The position numbers were made by a program, and so were the translations under genes. From Dioscorea cayenensis subsp. rotundata (taxonomy: Eukaryota; Streptophyta; Magnoliopsida; Dioscoreales; Dioscoreaceae): 64,000 nucleotides of DNA. Shown in pieces: positions 1-10,188 of this stretch (within the stretch, counting starts at the first letter, position 1; every line of letters starts with the position of its first letter). Under the pieces are notes generated by a model. The model saw only the letters and a list, made by a program, of their open reading frames with translations, did not search any database and was not told the DNA's origin. The DNA lies in the NCBI RefSeq assembly GCF_009730915.1, contig NC_052495.1, forward strand, positions 434,001 through 498,000. The letters run 5' to 3'.

Positions 1-71
1 CACAAAACAAGAAATAAATAGGAACAAAAAAAAAAAAATTGAGAAAAGGGACAATGGAATGGCAAGCTACT

Positions 72-2718
72 CTACTCCAGAGCTGGTTGTGCAGAGCTCT
101 GGCCATATCCACCTCCACCCCGACCAAATCCTGGACGACCACCAGTGCCCTGTGAATAATACATAACAAGCGAAGTCAGGGATTTTTGTATCCTAATAAT
201 AGAAATTTTGTTTGCTAAATGGCACAATGATAAATCCTTAGAAAAGCATGTGCTGCAAAATACAACTCATTGCCCACAAATTACATTTGTGTCCATTGGC
301 AAAACATGGTTAACTCAAGGCGGAAATGAAACTGAGGTATGCAACACAAAATCACATGGCATGGAGATGGTCAACAGATACATATTTGTCAAGCAAGGGA
401 AAAAAAATGTCTATATATCAATAAGACATGGCTAAACAATATTCACATTTGACTACTAGCAACAGAAAATGCTCATATGCAAATAAATGAATGAAAGATC
501 CATCAGAGTTGGATTGGAAGTCATCCTGGACAGAGTGTCTCAGATGACCGTCGTGATGTAATTTCTCATCACTTGGACTAAAGAACCGCATGGCATAGAG
601 ATGAAAAGTTTAGTTCATTGGACAAAAGACAGGGATTTGCAAGCAGGAGAAAATTTTTGTCTATATATCTACAAAACCCAACTGAATAATATTTACTCCA
701 TTTTAACTTTCAAATTTGACTACTAGCAACAGAATTTTCACAAGCTAATAACAGAAGGAAAGACCCATCAGAGTTGGATTGAAAATCATCTTGGACAGAG
801 TCTATCTCAGATGACCGTCGTGATGTAATTTCTCATCACATGGTTTATTTCCTTCCTAGCTTGTAAATGAGGTAACAGAGAAAAAGGTGTCAAAATTGGA
901 ATGGCAAGATAATTGCGAAAGGGAAACAACAATAGAGAAAAAGAAAAAAAAATTGACAGTGAAACATTGGTAAAAGCATATTCTTTCCAAGCCCGCGTTG
1001 ATGCTCACTCAAATGACATGACAATCGCAATACATAATAGAGAGAGCAGTGGTGATGGACAATTCCATCACTTGATGATATTGGAAACAAAGACAAATAG
1101 GCAACTGATACTCTGCTAGTACCAATATTCACCACTTATGATTAACAATATGGCAATATGATACCAGACCTTTTCATGCTATCTGAACCTACACCAATCA
1201 ATTTATGGAAAGATAAATAGAAGAATTGTACCAAAAAAAATTCCATGGGAAGCTACAAACAACCCAGTGTTTTGGTAAGGTATCAAAAGAAATCCAAACT
1301 AAAGCAGAGTGTATAACATGAAAAAGAAAAGGCATGGCACTGCATGGGATCAGACTGACGTGCAATGCTTCATCAGAACTATCTGAAATAAGACAGCCTC
1401 TGATATAATGATACTTATCATTGGCATCATTTCCCAAAAACAATGCAAATAAATAAATACATAAAATAATTTACAGCAATAAACAACAGAAGTGTAATAT
1501 GACTTCCCCTATCGGATTATGTGTCTGGGAATGCATTACTAGTTATGCGGCACACAGAATGTAACAGCATTTAACTGGCATCAAGATGATCACAAGGCAG
1601 CAATGCTATTGAACCAAACAAGGCTATCAAGGATTTCAATGACCACATAGGCCACATATACCTCTAAAACATCAACTAGATTGTACATATATAAATAGAA
1701 GAGTTGCAAGTGGCATTTACCAAGGATAACTAAAAAGAATAATGTAAAAAAATAATCAAATCAAAATTTGAACCTTCAAAAGAATAAAGGCAAGTCGAAG
1801 AAGATTACAACAAGAGGTCTTACCCTAAACGATGGCTGAAACTCTGGCGGAGCACCACCCTTGTCACCACCAAAATCACCACCTCCACGAGGACCCCCGC
1901 GGTAGCCATCCCTATCTCCAAACCTCGGCCTGTCTCCTTCGAAACGCGGGGGACCCCTATAAAATACAATAAATTGATCCAAATATCAACAGAAAGTTAG
2001 AAACAAGCAACAAACAACAAACAACATAACAAACAAATAATGCAACGAAAAATGCAATATATAAAGTGCTTCTATCATATGAACAGAACTAAGAAAAAGA
2101 ATTGATCTTTAGAGCAGGCATTCTTGTTTTCAACCGATTAAAAAAGAAACCCACAAACTACACCACGATAAATCACCATAAAGAACAATGAAAGACCAAT
2201 ACCTAGGGCGGTCTCCAGGAGGACCGGATCCAAAGGGGCGGGAGGGAGCCTTAGAGGACTTCTTAAGAGTCGCAGGGACGATCTCAGATGGGAGATTGAG
2301 AAAAGTGCGAAGAAACTCAATACCGTCATTGGTGAGGTACCAGTAGTAATGCATCCACGCAAAGGTCTCCCGAACATACTCCCTCGATTTGAAGCTCTGC
2401 ATCAGCTTAATGACCTGCAGGTTGGGCACATCGATAAGCGGGTGCTTCTCAAGGTTGTAGTCCTTCTTCGCGTATAGCACCCCCTCTGCAACACCAAACC
2501 AAAGAAAACCATCTCAGAACCAAAACCCTAACCCTAAATGGATTAAAAATAGAGAAAAAGAGAGGAAAGGAGACAAAGGTGATACCTTGGAAGAGGTATT
2601 TGCAAATTTCATGGCGGTTCTTCTTAGAAATGATCTACAAAATGGATAGAAAAATCGCCATTAGAGAAAGGGACATCAAGAGAAGCAATGAAAACCCTAA
2701 CCCTAGTTTGCTCACCAT
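72..2718 (-). CDS. RPS10: 40S ribosomal protein S10 (eS10)
   Basis: Component of the 40S ribosomal subunit. Five coding exons on the minus strand: 2716-2718, 2586-2634, 2203-2485, 1824-1956 and 72-149, giving 181 residues, the normal plant length. The N-terminal winged-helix region is clear ([13 protein letters not shown], then [14 protein letters not shown] and [16 protein letters not shown]). The tail is the plant Gly/Arg-rich segment ([26 protein letters not shown]) ending QPALE. All introns are GT-AG and the phases close exactly. Exon 1 carries only the ATG, followed at once by the GTGAG donor. The last intron, 1,674 nt, is long for this gene and contains three snoRNA candidates. Upstream lie a TATA box, a telo-box and three site II motifs, the usual set for plant ribosomal protein genes. 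Confidence 0.96.
500..576 (-). ncRNA. C/D-box snoRNA, copy 1 (SNORD35-like guide)
   Basis: On the minus strand, inside the last RPS10 intron and in the sense of the host gene. Box C GTGATGA is at 566-572, box D' CTGA at 540-543 and box D CTGA at 503-506, and the ends can pair (TCCA with TGGA). The element before D' is TCACGACGGTC, complementary to GACCGTCGTGA of 25S rRNA. The element before D is CAATCCAAC, complementary to GTTGGATTG, about 45 nt upstream in the same rRNA region. These rRNA sequences are recalled, not searched. As I recall, the GACCGTCGTGA site is also targeted by human SNORD35. A second copy lies about 270 nt away. Confidence 0.82.
764..843 (-). ncRNA. C/D-box snoRNA, copy 2 (tandem duplicate)
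   Basis: Second copy of the same snoRNA in the RPS10 intron. Box C GTGATGA is at 833-839 and box D CTGA at 768-771, with a D' CTGA between them. Both antisense elements (TCACGACGGTC and CAATCCAAC) are unchanged, while the spacer between them has drifted and the short terminal stem uses different bases (ACCA with TGGGT). Guides conserved against a changing background is what selection on a functional guide RNA would leave. Confidence 0.8.
1346..1435 (-). ncRNA. C/D-box snoRNA candidate (25S guide TTGCACGTCAGT)
   Basis: Also in the last RPS10 intron, sense to the host. Box C reads ATGATGC (1424-1430), one base off consensus, with a C'-like CTGATGAA inside and box D CTGA at 1350-1353. The ends form a GGGA/TCCC stem directly outside boxes C and D. 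The 12 bases before box D, TTGCACGTCAGT, are a full complement of ACTGACGTGCAA in plant 25S rRNA (recalled sequence). By the D+5 rule the methylated base would be the second A of ACTGA. About 90 nt long, within the C/D range. Confidence 0.68.
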
Positions 2719-2764
2719 GGTGGCGCCGCGGGAGAGCGGAAGAAGCGTCTGCGAAGTGGAGTAG

Positions 2765-2923
2765 AAACCCTAGCTATGATCTATTTATAGATGAGCATTG
2801 AAAGAGAAGGAGATCTGATGATGTTATGGACGGTCGCGATTTAACGTTGATGATCGGCGCGAATTCCAAAGCCCACGCAAACCTTCTGGACTGCCTTTAA
2901 TCGAGCCCATCTAAATCGGCCCA
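2765..2923 (-). promoter_or_regulatory. RPS10 promoter: TATA, telo-box, site II motifs
   Basis: Reading on the minus strand, TATAAATA lies at 2782-2789, a telo-box (plus-strand AAACCCTA) at 2765-2772, and three TGGGCY site II motifs at 2870-2875, 2904-2909 and 2918-2923. Site II plus telo-box is the known signature of plant ribosomal protein promoters, so expression is probably tied to cell growth. Confidence 0.7.
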
Positions 2924-3541
2924 ATAACTTGTTTTGCTTGTATACCCCTGTAGAAATGAATATTTATCATACCTAGTAAAAACCATGTTTGCTTATACAC
3001 CCCGCAAAACATTTCTATTTAATTTTTTTTTTTTTATTTAGGAGTATAAGTAAATAACACATATTAGCAAGGTATATATAAGAAAAGTTCAGAAAGAATA
3101 AGATAAATTTTATTTTCAATTATTTTAATCTATTTTTTCACCGTAAATTTTGGAAATTAAAGAGCGGCTAAATTTGCTACTGAAACAAAAAAGAGCAGCA
3201 TGTTGATCCAGGACAAATTTTGAATTGCATGAATGCTAGATTTACAGAGGGCATAAAATTATACAAACATCTACACAATGGCCGAAACTAAGATGGAACA
3301 TGACACTTAAAATTATAACAGCAAAAGCTCAGAAGCTTTATTGGTAAATCCAGGAACAAAATATACAAGAAGGTGCATGATAGTTGCATAATTTGCAGTG
3401 AAGTCATGCAAAAACTAGTAGGTCTGATATCGGCCGGAACGGAAACTTTTTCGAAGGTTGTATGCATGAATTCACAGAGCTCTTGTTTGGATTCACCAAC
3501 TTCAACTTCTTGTTCTCGTGGGCGCCGGTTCGTTTTCATGT
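2924..3541. other. Intergenic: RPS10 upstream and RLK 3' UTR
   Basis: AT-rich spacer. About 3240-3541 is probably the 3' UTR of the minus-strand kinase gene. I see no other gene or element. Confidence 0.6.
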
Positions 3542-6200
3542 TCATTCACCAGGTTTCTCTTGCATCCTTCCTTCTCGGCCAATTCGACGATCCTGTGAAA
3601 AATCAGAGAGTGAGTACAAATATTCAAGCACTTTTGATATTAAATCTCACATGTTCTAGTTACCACCTGTGATGAATTCATATGATCAGAAAATATAAAA
3701 AGTATGAGCCAAGAGATTTGTGATTTTATATCAGAAATATTACCAGATGAAATGTTTTGATAAAAATAGTTGATACACTTACATCTCTGTACGGGAAATC
3801 ATCGATCTCAAGCATGTGTATGACATGCCCCATCTTAGGTCGCTTTTGAGCATCAGGATCGACACATCGAAGTGCTACCAAAAGAACCCTTTTCAATGCC
3901 CTCGATGAAGGTTTCTCAGGCAACTTAGGATCTAGAACTCCCTCGGAGTTTCGATTGCTGACCATTGACTTCAGCCAATCAACCAAATTGACCTGAAAAA
4001 TCTCAATGTTGATTCAGTGAGTAAATCCAATAAGCATTTGCAAAATACAGTCGAATAAACACTCTACAAACCTCTCCCGGAGGTCTGCTGTAGTCAACCG
4101 GATTGCGACCGGAAATTATCTCCATAATAAGAATTCCAAAACTATACACATCACTCCTCTCATTCAACATCCCGGTGCTGGCATATTCAGGTGCAACGTA
4201 GCTAACAAAAGCAAAACCAAACAATCAATCTCTAATCTTTTTTTTCTAAGACATTTTATACAACACCACTAAACAAAGGCATTACCCGAACGTCCCCATG
4301 ACCCGTGTTGTGACATAGCTTCTCTCCGAGCCTAAAAGCTTGGCAAGCCCGAAATCTGACACCTTAGCATGCCACTGCCGGTCGAGCAATATGTTGCTAG
4401 ACTTAACATCCCGATGAACTACCTTCGGCTCAAGCCCCTCATGCAAATACATTAACCTGTATTTATATACATTCAACGCTAAAGAACTGAAAAGACAAAA
4501 AATAAAAATAATAGGGAATTTCTGAAGTTGTTAACCATTTTTACCCTTTCGCTGTTCCAAGAATAATGTTCATACGAATGTCCCAAGTAAGCGGGCTACA
4601 AGGACCAACATCTCCATGAAGCCATTGTTCCAAGTTCCCATTGTCCACATACTCATAAACAAGCATCCTAATCAACAAAACATCAAGACCTTAAAATCTT
4701 CAGGACATTCTCTAGTTATTATCCAATTCAAACAAGATATCAGTACCTATGAGCACCCTCCGCGCAATAACCAAGCAATCTCACTAAATTCTTGTGCCGA
4801 ACTCGACCTATTGCTTCCACTTCAACCTTGAACTCCCTCTCAGCTTGTCCCCTGTACCAAATATCCAACATACATCATAGGCATTACACTACACTGTATA
4901 CACTATACTAAATTCACACCTCAAACACTATTATGAATCTATTATAAACACAAACACAAACAAGAATATGAGGCTAACACAATCCTAAATTCATATATCA
5001 TACATACACCAATGCAAGTATTCAGCTACTATAAATACAAATTGCAAGCAAGCATTCAATGTTCATATCTTCTTAAACTTGCATATCAAACACTAGTGAA
5101 TATATTACAAACACAAACACAAATAAGAAAACAGAATTTACACAATCCTAAACTCATATCATACACCAATGCTGCAAGTATTCAACTACTATAAATACAA
5201 ATTACAAGCAAGCATTCAATGTTTACATCTTCCTAGACTTGCATATCAAACACTAATGAATCTATTGTAAACACCGCGAAGTTTACATGATCCTAAATTT
5301 GTATATTATATGCCGATGCAAGTTTTCAGCTATTACAAATACAAATTACAAGCAAGCATTCAATGTTTACATCTTCTTAAACATGCATATCAAGCACAAA
5401 TGAATCTATTATAAACAGATACAGAAACAAGAATTCAATGTCTACACTGCTTTCTTTAATTCACATATCAAACACTAAGGAAACTAAACACAAACAAGAA
5501 TTCAATGTCCAAACAATATTAAGAAAAGAATCAAATTTGGGGGAGAAAGAAACCTGTTATTGAGCAAGTTCTTGACAGCAACCTGAGTGTTATCCCCCAG
5601 AACACCATGGTAAACAATGCCATAGCCTCCCTCTCCAATAACATTCTCATCAGCAAACATATTGGTAGCTGCCTCAAGCTCTCTCAGAGTGTACCAATGG
5701 CCCCATCCTAAATGCGAGACTTCTGGCGGGGCCGGCGCCGTCTGCTCCGCCGACCGGCTATCGCCACTGCCATGAGAGGACCCGCCGCCGCTTCCACGCT
5801 CCGGATACACAATCCTATGATCTTTGCCTATCTCAATCTGAATCCTATTCATCCCCATTGCAGCCTCTTCATCAGGAGAAACAAGCAAAGCTTGGCGTTC
5901 AGTTAGAGGATCAGAATCAGGCTGTGAATGGGAGAGAATTTGGGCGAGTGGCTTGGGGACTGAAGGATCGACATGGATTTCTTGAATCTCTTTAGAGATT
6001 GAAGGAATGGTGGGCTTGCGAGAAGGGGGAGGAACTGTGGTGGAACGCTTGGAGGCGATCCAGAGGGAGATGATAACGAGAAGAAGTACAAAGGCGACGC
6101 CAACGCCGATGCCGACTATGACCCAGAGATGAAGCCCAAAGATCACCGTGCGCTTGGACAGCTCATCGTTGAGCAATGGCGGGCTATAATCCGACGCCAT
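3542..6200 (-). CDS. Receptor-like Ser/Thr protein kinase (At1g01540/At4g02630 type)
   Basis: Membrane kinase of 478 residues from seven exons: 5554-6200, 4747-4851, 4545-4667, 4286-4456, 4072-4201, 3783-3992 and 3542-3592. There is no extracellular domain of note: a short N-terminus ([19 protein letters not shown]) is followed by one membrane helix at about residues 23-49, then a Ser/Pro-rich linker and the kinase. Kinase landmarks are GEGGYGIVY at 189-197, the ATP lysine K210 in [13 protein letters not shown] with catalytic D308, DFG at 326-328, and the [20 protein letters not shown] segment. It is an RD kinase with all key residues, so it should be active. Members are plasma-membrane or cytoplasmic signalling kinases with mostly undefined ligands. 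The start is the first ATG in frame before the membrane helix. Intron 1 holds a minisatellite. Confidence 0.93.
4905..5510. repeat. Intronic minisatellite (about 145-170 bp units)
   Basis: Within intron 1 of the kinase gene. A unit built around 'caaacactaatgaatctattataaac', 'cctaaattcatat', 'ctactataaatacaaattacaagcaagcattcaatgtt' and 'cttgcatatc' recurs with starts near 4920, 5087, 5246, 5389 and 5467. The last unit is partial. Confidence 0.8.
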
Positions 6201-6234
6201 GCTCCCAAAGCTTCCACCTTTGAGCCGAATCAGA

Positions 6235-6521
6235 GCGCAAGATTGGATTTTGGAGATGCAGAGGTGATAAAAATTGGATTTTTGAGATTAAGATTTGATA
6301 AAAATTGAATTTTGGAGATGAAGAGTTGATAAAAATTGGATTTTTGTTGATGCACAGAGGATAAAAGATTGGATTTTGAGATGAAAAATTGGTAAAAATT
6401 GGAAGAAAAAAAAATATTCTTTTTTTTTTTTAGAATTGATTGTCTAAAAAGAGGAAAAAGAATGGTGAGATTTGGGGAAGAAGAAGAAGAAGAAGAAGAA
6501 GAAGAAGAACAACAACAACAG
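6235..6521. repeat. 5' leader repeats and GAA microsatellite
   Basis: Just upstream of the kinase ATG. About five degenerate 30-35 bp units ('gataaaaattggattttggagatgaa') span 6235-6400, and a (GAA)n tract running into (CAA)n lies at 6478-6521. On the gene strand the latter is a (TTC)n pyrimidine tract, common in plant 5' leaders. Confidence 0.75.
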
Positions 6522-8943
6522 AGAATGGAAACAACTAACAAGTGATACTCAAACAATGCAATGGATGAATCAAGAGGAAAAGGTGACAAAAGAACAAGGA
6601 TGAAATGAGATAGTGGAAGGAAGAGAAGCAAAAGAGTTGAGTGGCTTAAGAGAAGGCAAGTAGAAGGCAGCTGTCATTGATGTAGACTTTAAAGAGTGAT
6701 TAGAAAGATCCAAAGAAAATGGTTAGTTTAATTGGATGAAGTGGAAGAAGAGGTATTAAAATTAAAAACTTTCTTTAATGGTTATGGGTATCTTAAAAAG
6801 ATTGAAAACATTGTTTGAAGAATGTGTCCACTGGTTAGTAAATGGAGAGGAAGAGGGGGGCCATTCTTGATTTAATGAGAAGAGTTGGGTCATGTGGAGG
6901 TGACTTCAATGGACCTTCAATGTAGATGTGAACTGGTTTGTGCCATTGGTCACTGTCTTGATTTCTATAGTTAAAGTATTAGCCATTATTATATATGTAT
7001 ACATACATAATTACTAACTACCACCAAATACTTGAATTATTTAACCAAATAACAAATAATTTTTTGCTCTGTTAACATCTAAATCTTGCTAAAACTAGAG
7101 TTCAAATTTTAACTTGTGCGTAATTTATAGTCGTGTTGTGCTTCACACATGTGCCTACTCTTGACACGTGATTTGTCTATATTCATTAAAACAACAAAAA
7201 TTTTAAATATAAATTTTTATATATAAAATATATGCATCAAGAGAAATCTATCTGTTAGAAGATTGTCAATATCTCACCTGATCTTATGAATTAATGAAAA
7301 TTTTAAAAATATAAATATTATTTAATATATATTTAAATTATAGTTTTTTATATATGTAAGAAAAAAAATTGTAATAAATACAGAAGATGTCATGTGATAG
7401 TGACTGAACAATTAAAGTATTTGATTCATATATAATAGATCGATAGGTATACTGCCTTCTAATGTATGGTTAAAAGGTAAATAAACATGAATATATATGT
7501 GTACGCGTATAACTAGTCTATATTGTCAAAATAATAAATAAATAAATAAAATAAATACACCAGTTAATGAGATTGATATAAAAGGAACTTTGAAGGTAAG
7601 TTAGATTATTTAGATCATGTGAATGGGTTAGTGGTCTAATTAATAGTAAATGAGACAAAGCTGAGCTGCCATAGATCTTGACACACCAACCAGAAAAACA
7701 AAATTAAAATGTCAAAGTTGGCTCTGTAAGTCTAGAGAGAATGATTTGGTGAAGTATAATAAATTTAGTTTGATTCTACTTTTATTTTTTATTTTTGTTT
7801 TTAATGTTGGTTCTCTTCTCTGATAAGAAAATTCAAGATGGGTTGCCAGTTTTGATGTGATTTTAATAAGAGTGAGAGTTGAGATAGCAAACAAGATTGG
7901 GGGCAATGGAATGAAGCCAGTGGGCAATATTATATGTATTTAATTATTCATATTTTTTTTTCTGATATATATATATATATATTTTTTTTATATGCATTAA
8001 TGCATTTGATTATTCTCATGCTTTTATTGATTGATGCCTTTATATCTGTGTGTGGGTTGTGATCACTGTAGTGTAAAGGGCAATGGCCATTAAATAAGCA
8101 ATAATTCAAATTTTTTATAAATATTTTGCATATTTATCATTCTTTTAAATGATAAAAAATATGTTTAAAAATTTCAAAAGATAAAAAAAAGTAAAATTCC
8201 CAGCTAAATCACCACTAAAGAACGTTGGCTACAAACTCCGCCAATTCTCTACTCTTGCATTTATTTTTATTTTTATTTTTATTTTTTTTAAAGTTCATAA
8301 ACCACATTCATTAAAAAAAAAACATAAACAAAAAATATCAACAGAACATTTCACTAAATGTGAAAAAAAACCAAAAACAAATTAAAAAATAACAGAAAAA
8401 TAAACTAGGGGACAACAGAGATACAGACAAGGAAAAAAACAAAAAAATAAAATAAAAAGACAAGAGATGACAATAACAAAAGAACTAGGAGATCTTGAGG
8501 GCTTATTTTTAAATTGAATCTTTATTTCCCAAATATAAACTCCTATTTAGGGAGATCTTGGAGCTCTGTGTTTTGGAACATTTAGATCGAGCTGAATAAT
8601 TACATATTTAATCACTGGTGTAGCATGTCCAATTAATTTTTATTAATATTGATCTCTATTTATACACCTATGAATCTAATAGAAGGCACTTATGATTACC
8701 TCATGGAAGGCCGCTTCTTTTATTTTTGTTTTTATTTATTTAATCATCTAATTAAAAAAAAAAAAGAAACATAATATGTGATTTATTCATTTTGTGAAAA
8801 ATTCTCTTTTCTATATATGCTTCTCACACAATACAGCTATTATTTATTAGACATAGAAGAATTTCAATTTCTCAGGATAAACATGAAAATAAGAAAGTTT
8901 CAAGACCCTCTCAATGTAATTTCCATATTTAAGAGGATAATAC

Positions 8944-8983
<40 letters not shown>

Positions 8984-9420
8984 CCAACAACATTTCAGAA
9001 CCAAATGAAGAAAAAAAAGCATCTAAATATCAAATATCTTAAAAGACAAATAAGGGTTGAAAAGCTTGTTGCTTGAAATGCCTCCTTTATAATTAAAACA
9101 ACACTAATTCAACAAAAGATCATAATATCCAATTAGAGGCAAGCCTTTTTATGCTCCTTGTTCAAAGGTTTCTCTCATAACACAGACATTAGAGCATGAT
9201 AATTAAGCAAAACATATAACTTGGTTTTCTCCCACTCAATGTGGAAAAAGAATGAGCAGCTCCTTCTATGTGACTAGCAATAGTGTCCCCAACACATGGC
9301 CAGTAAGCAATCAACAATACCTATTTTTTTCTAAGAAACCTCAAAACCCACTCAGAAAATTTCATAACCATAAATAGATGATGAATGATTAGAATCTTAA
9401 CAGCAATTCAACACACACTC
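6522..9420. other. Intergenic AT-rich spacer
   Basis: Between the kinase promoter and the NAPRT 3' end. I see simple A/T runs, (AT)n at about 7968-7980, 'ttttta' repeats at 8263-8290 and a (TA)n tract at 8947-8981. No coding sequence or bounded transposon was recognised. Confidence 0.5.
8947..8981. repeat. (TA)n microsatellite
   Basis: Uninterrupted TA dinucleotide run of about 35 bp. Confidence 0.95.
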
Positions 9421-9465
9421 TTCCTAAAATCATCAGTTGCAGAGTGAGCTATATACATACACAGT

Positions 9466-10151
9466 TCACTGAAGTTCGCCGACAGGTGCCTCGTTGAGCC
9501 AGAGATAATGAATGAAGTCGTATAGTTTGGCACTAACACTCACCTGCAGACAAGAAGTACAAAATCATTTCATGCTTTGTATTCATGACAATGCAATGGC
9601 AATAAAGGAAGACATAATAACCTTGTAAGGTGTTGGATTTAATCTCCTCATATGATCTGGTCTCATTTGTTCGAGCTGTTGAATGCAGCGTGCTCTGATC
9701 TTGTTGAGTGAAGGCAATTCTTCTCTTGCTTTTGCTGCAAAGATTAAGACAGTTCAGGAGCTGCAGTGCAGAGGCTATATCTAAAGATTCAACATTATTG
9801 AAAGCATGAAGTTGTTGAGCAGATTCAATGCACACACATACTATTAAAGAATATCTGATGAGCTTCTGCCAAGAAACCAAAAATATAATGAGAACAGTAA
9901 AAAAACAATGTTGTTGCCACCTTTACCTTCATGTTAATAATGATAGCGAAGTACCAGTTTGTTTGGCAGGAAGATTGTGGCTGGAGACTATGTAAATAGT
10001 CCATCATCAGTTAATTCAGTCGATATGGTCAGAAAATATAAACTTGGGTCTCACATGCCATCATCTTAAATCTTTTCGGTTGAATTGGACATGGATAATT
10101 AATCTACTTAGTTTCCGTCTAACTTGGTACTATAGTTATTTATTCTTATTC

Positions 10152-10188
<37 letters not shown>

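Larger units (their letters stand above)
350..843. repeat. Tandem duplication carrying the snoRNA
   Basis: Two units of about 230-270 nt (roughly 350-580 and 590-843) share ordered blocks: a 'gcaag.agg..aaa.tttgtctatatatc' stretch, 'tttgactactagcaacagaa', and the snoRNA. Outside the snoRNA they have diverged well beyond a recent duplication. Confidence 0.7.
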
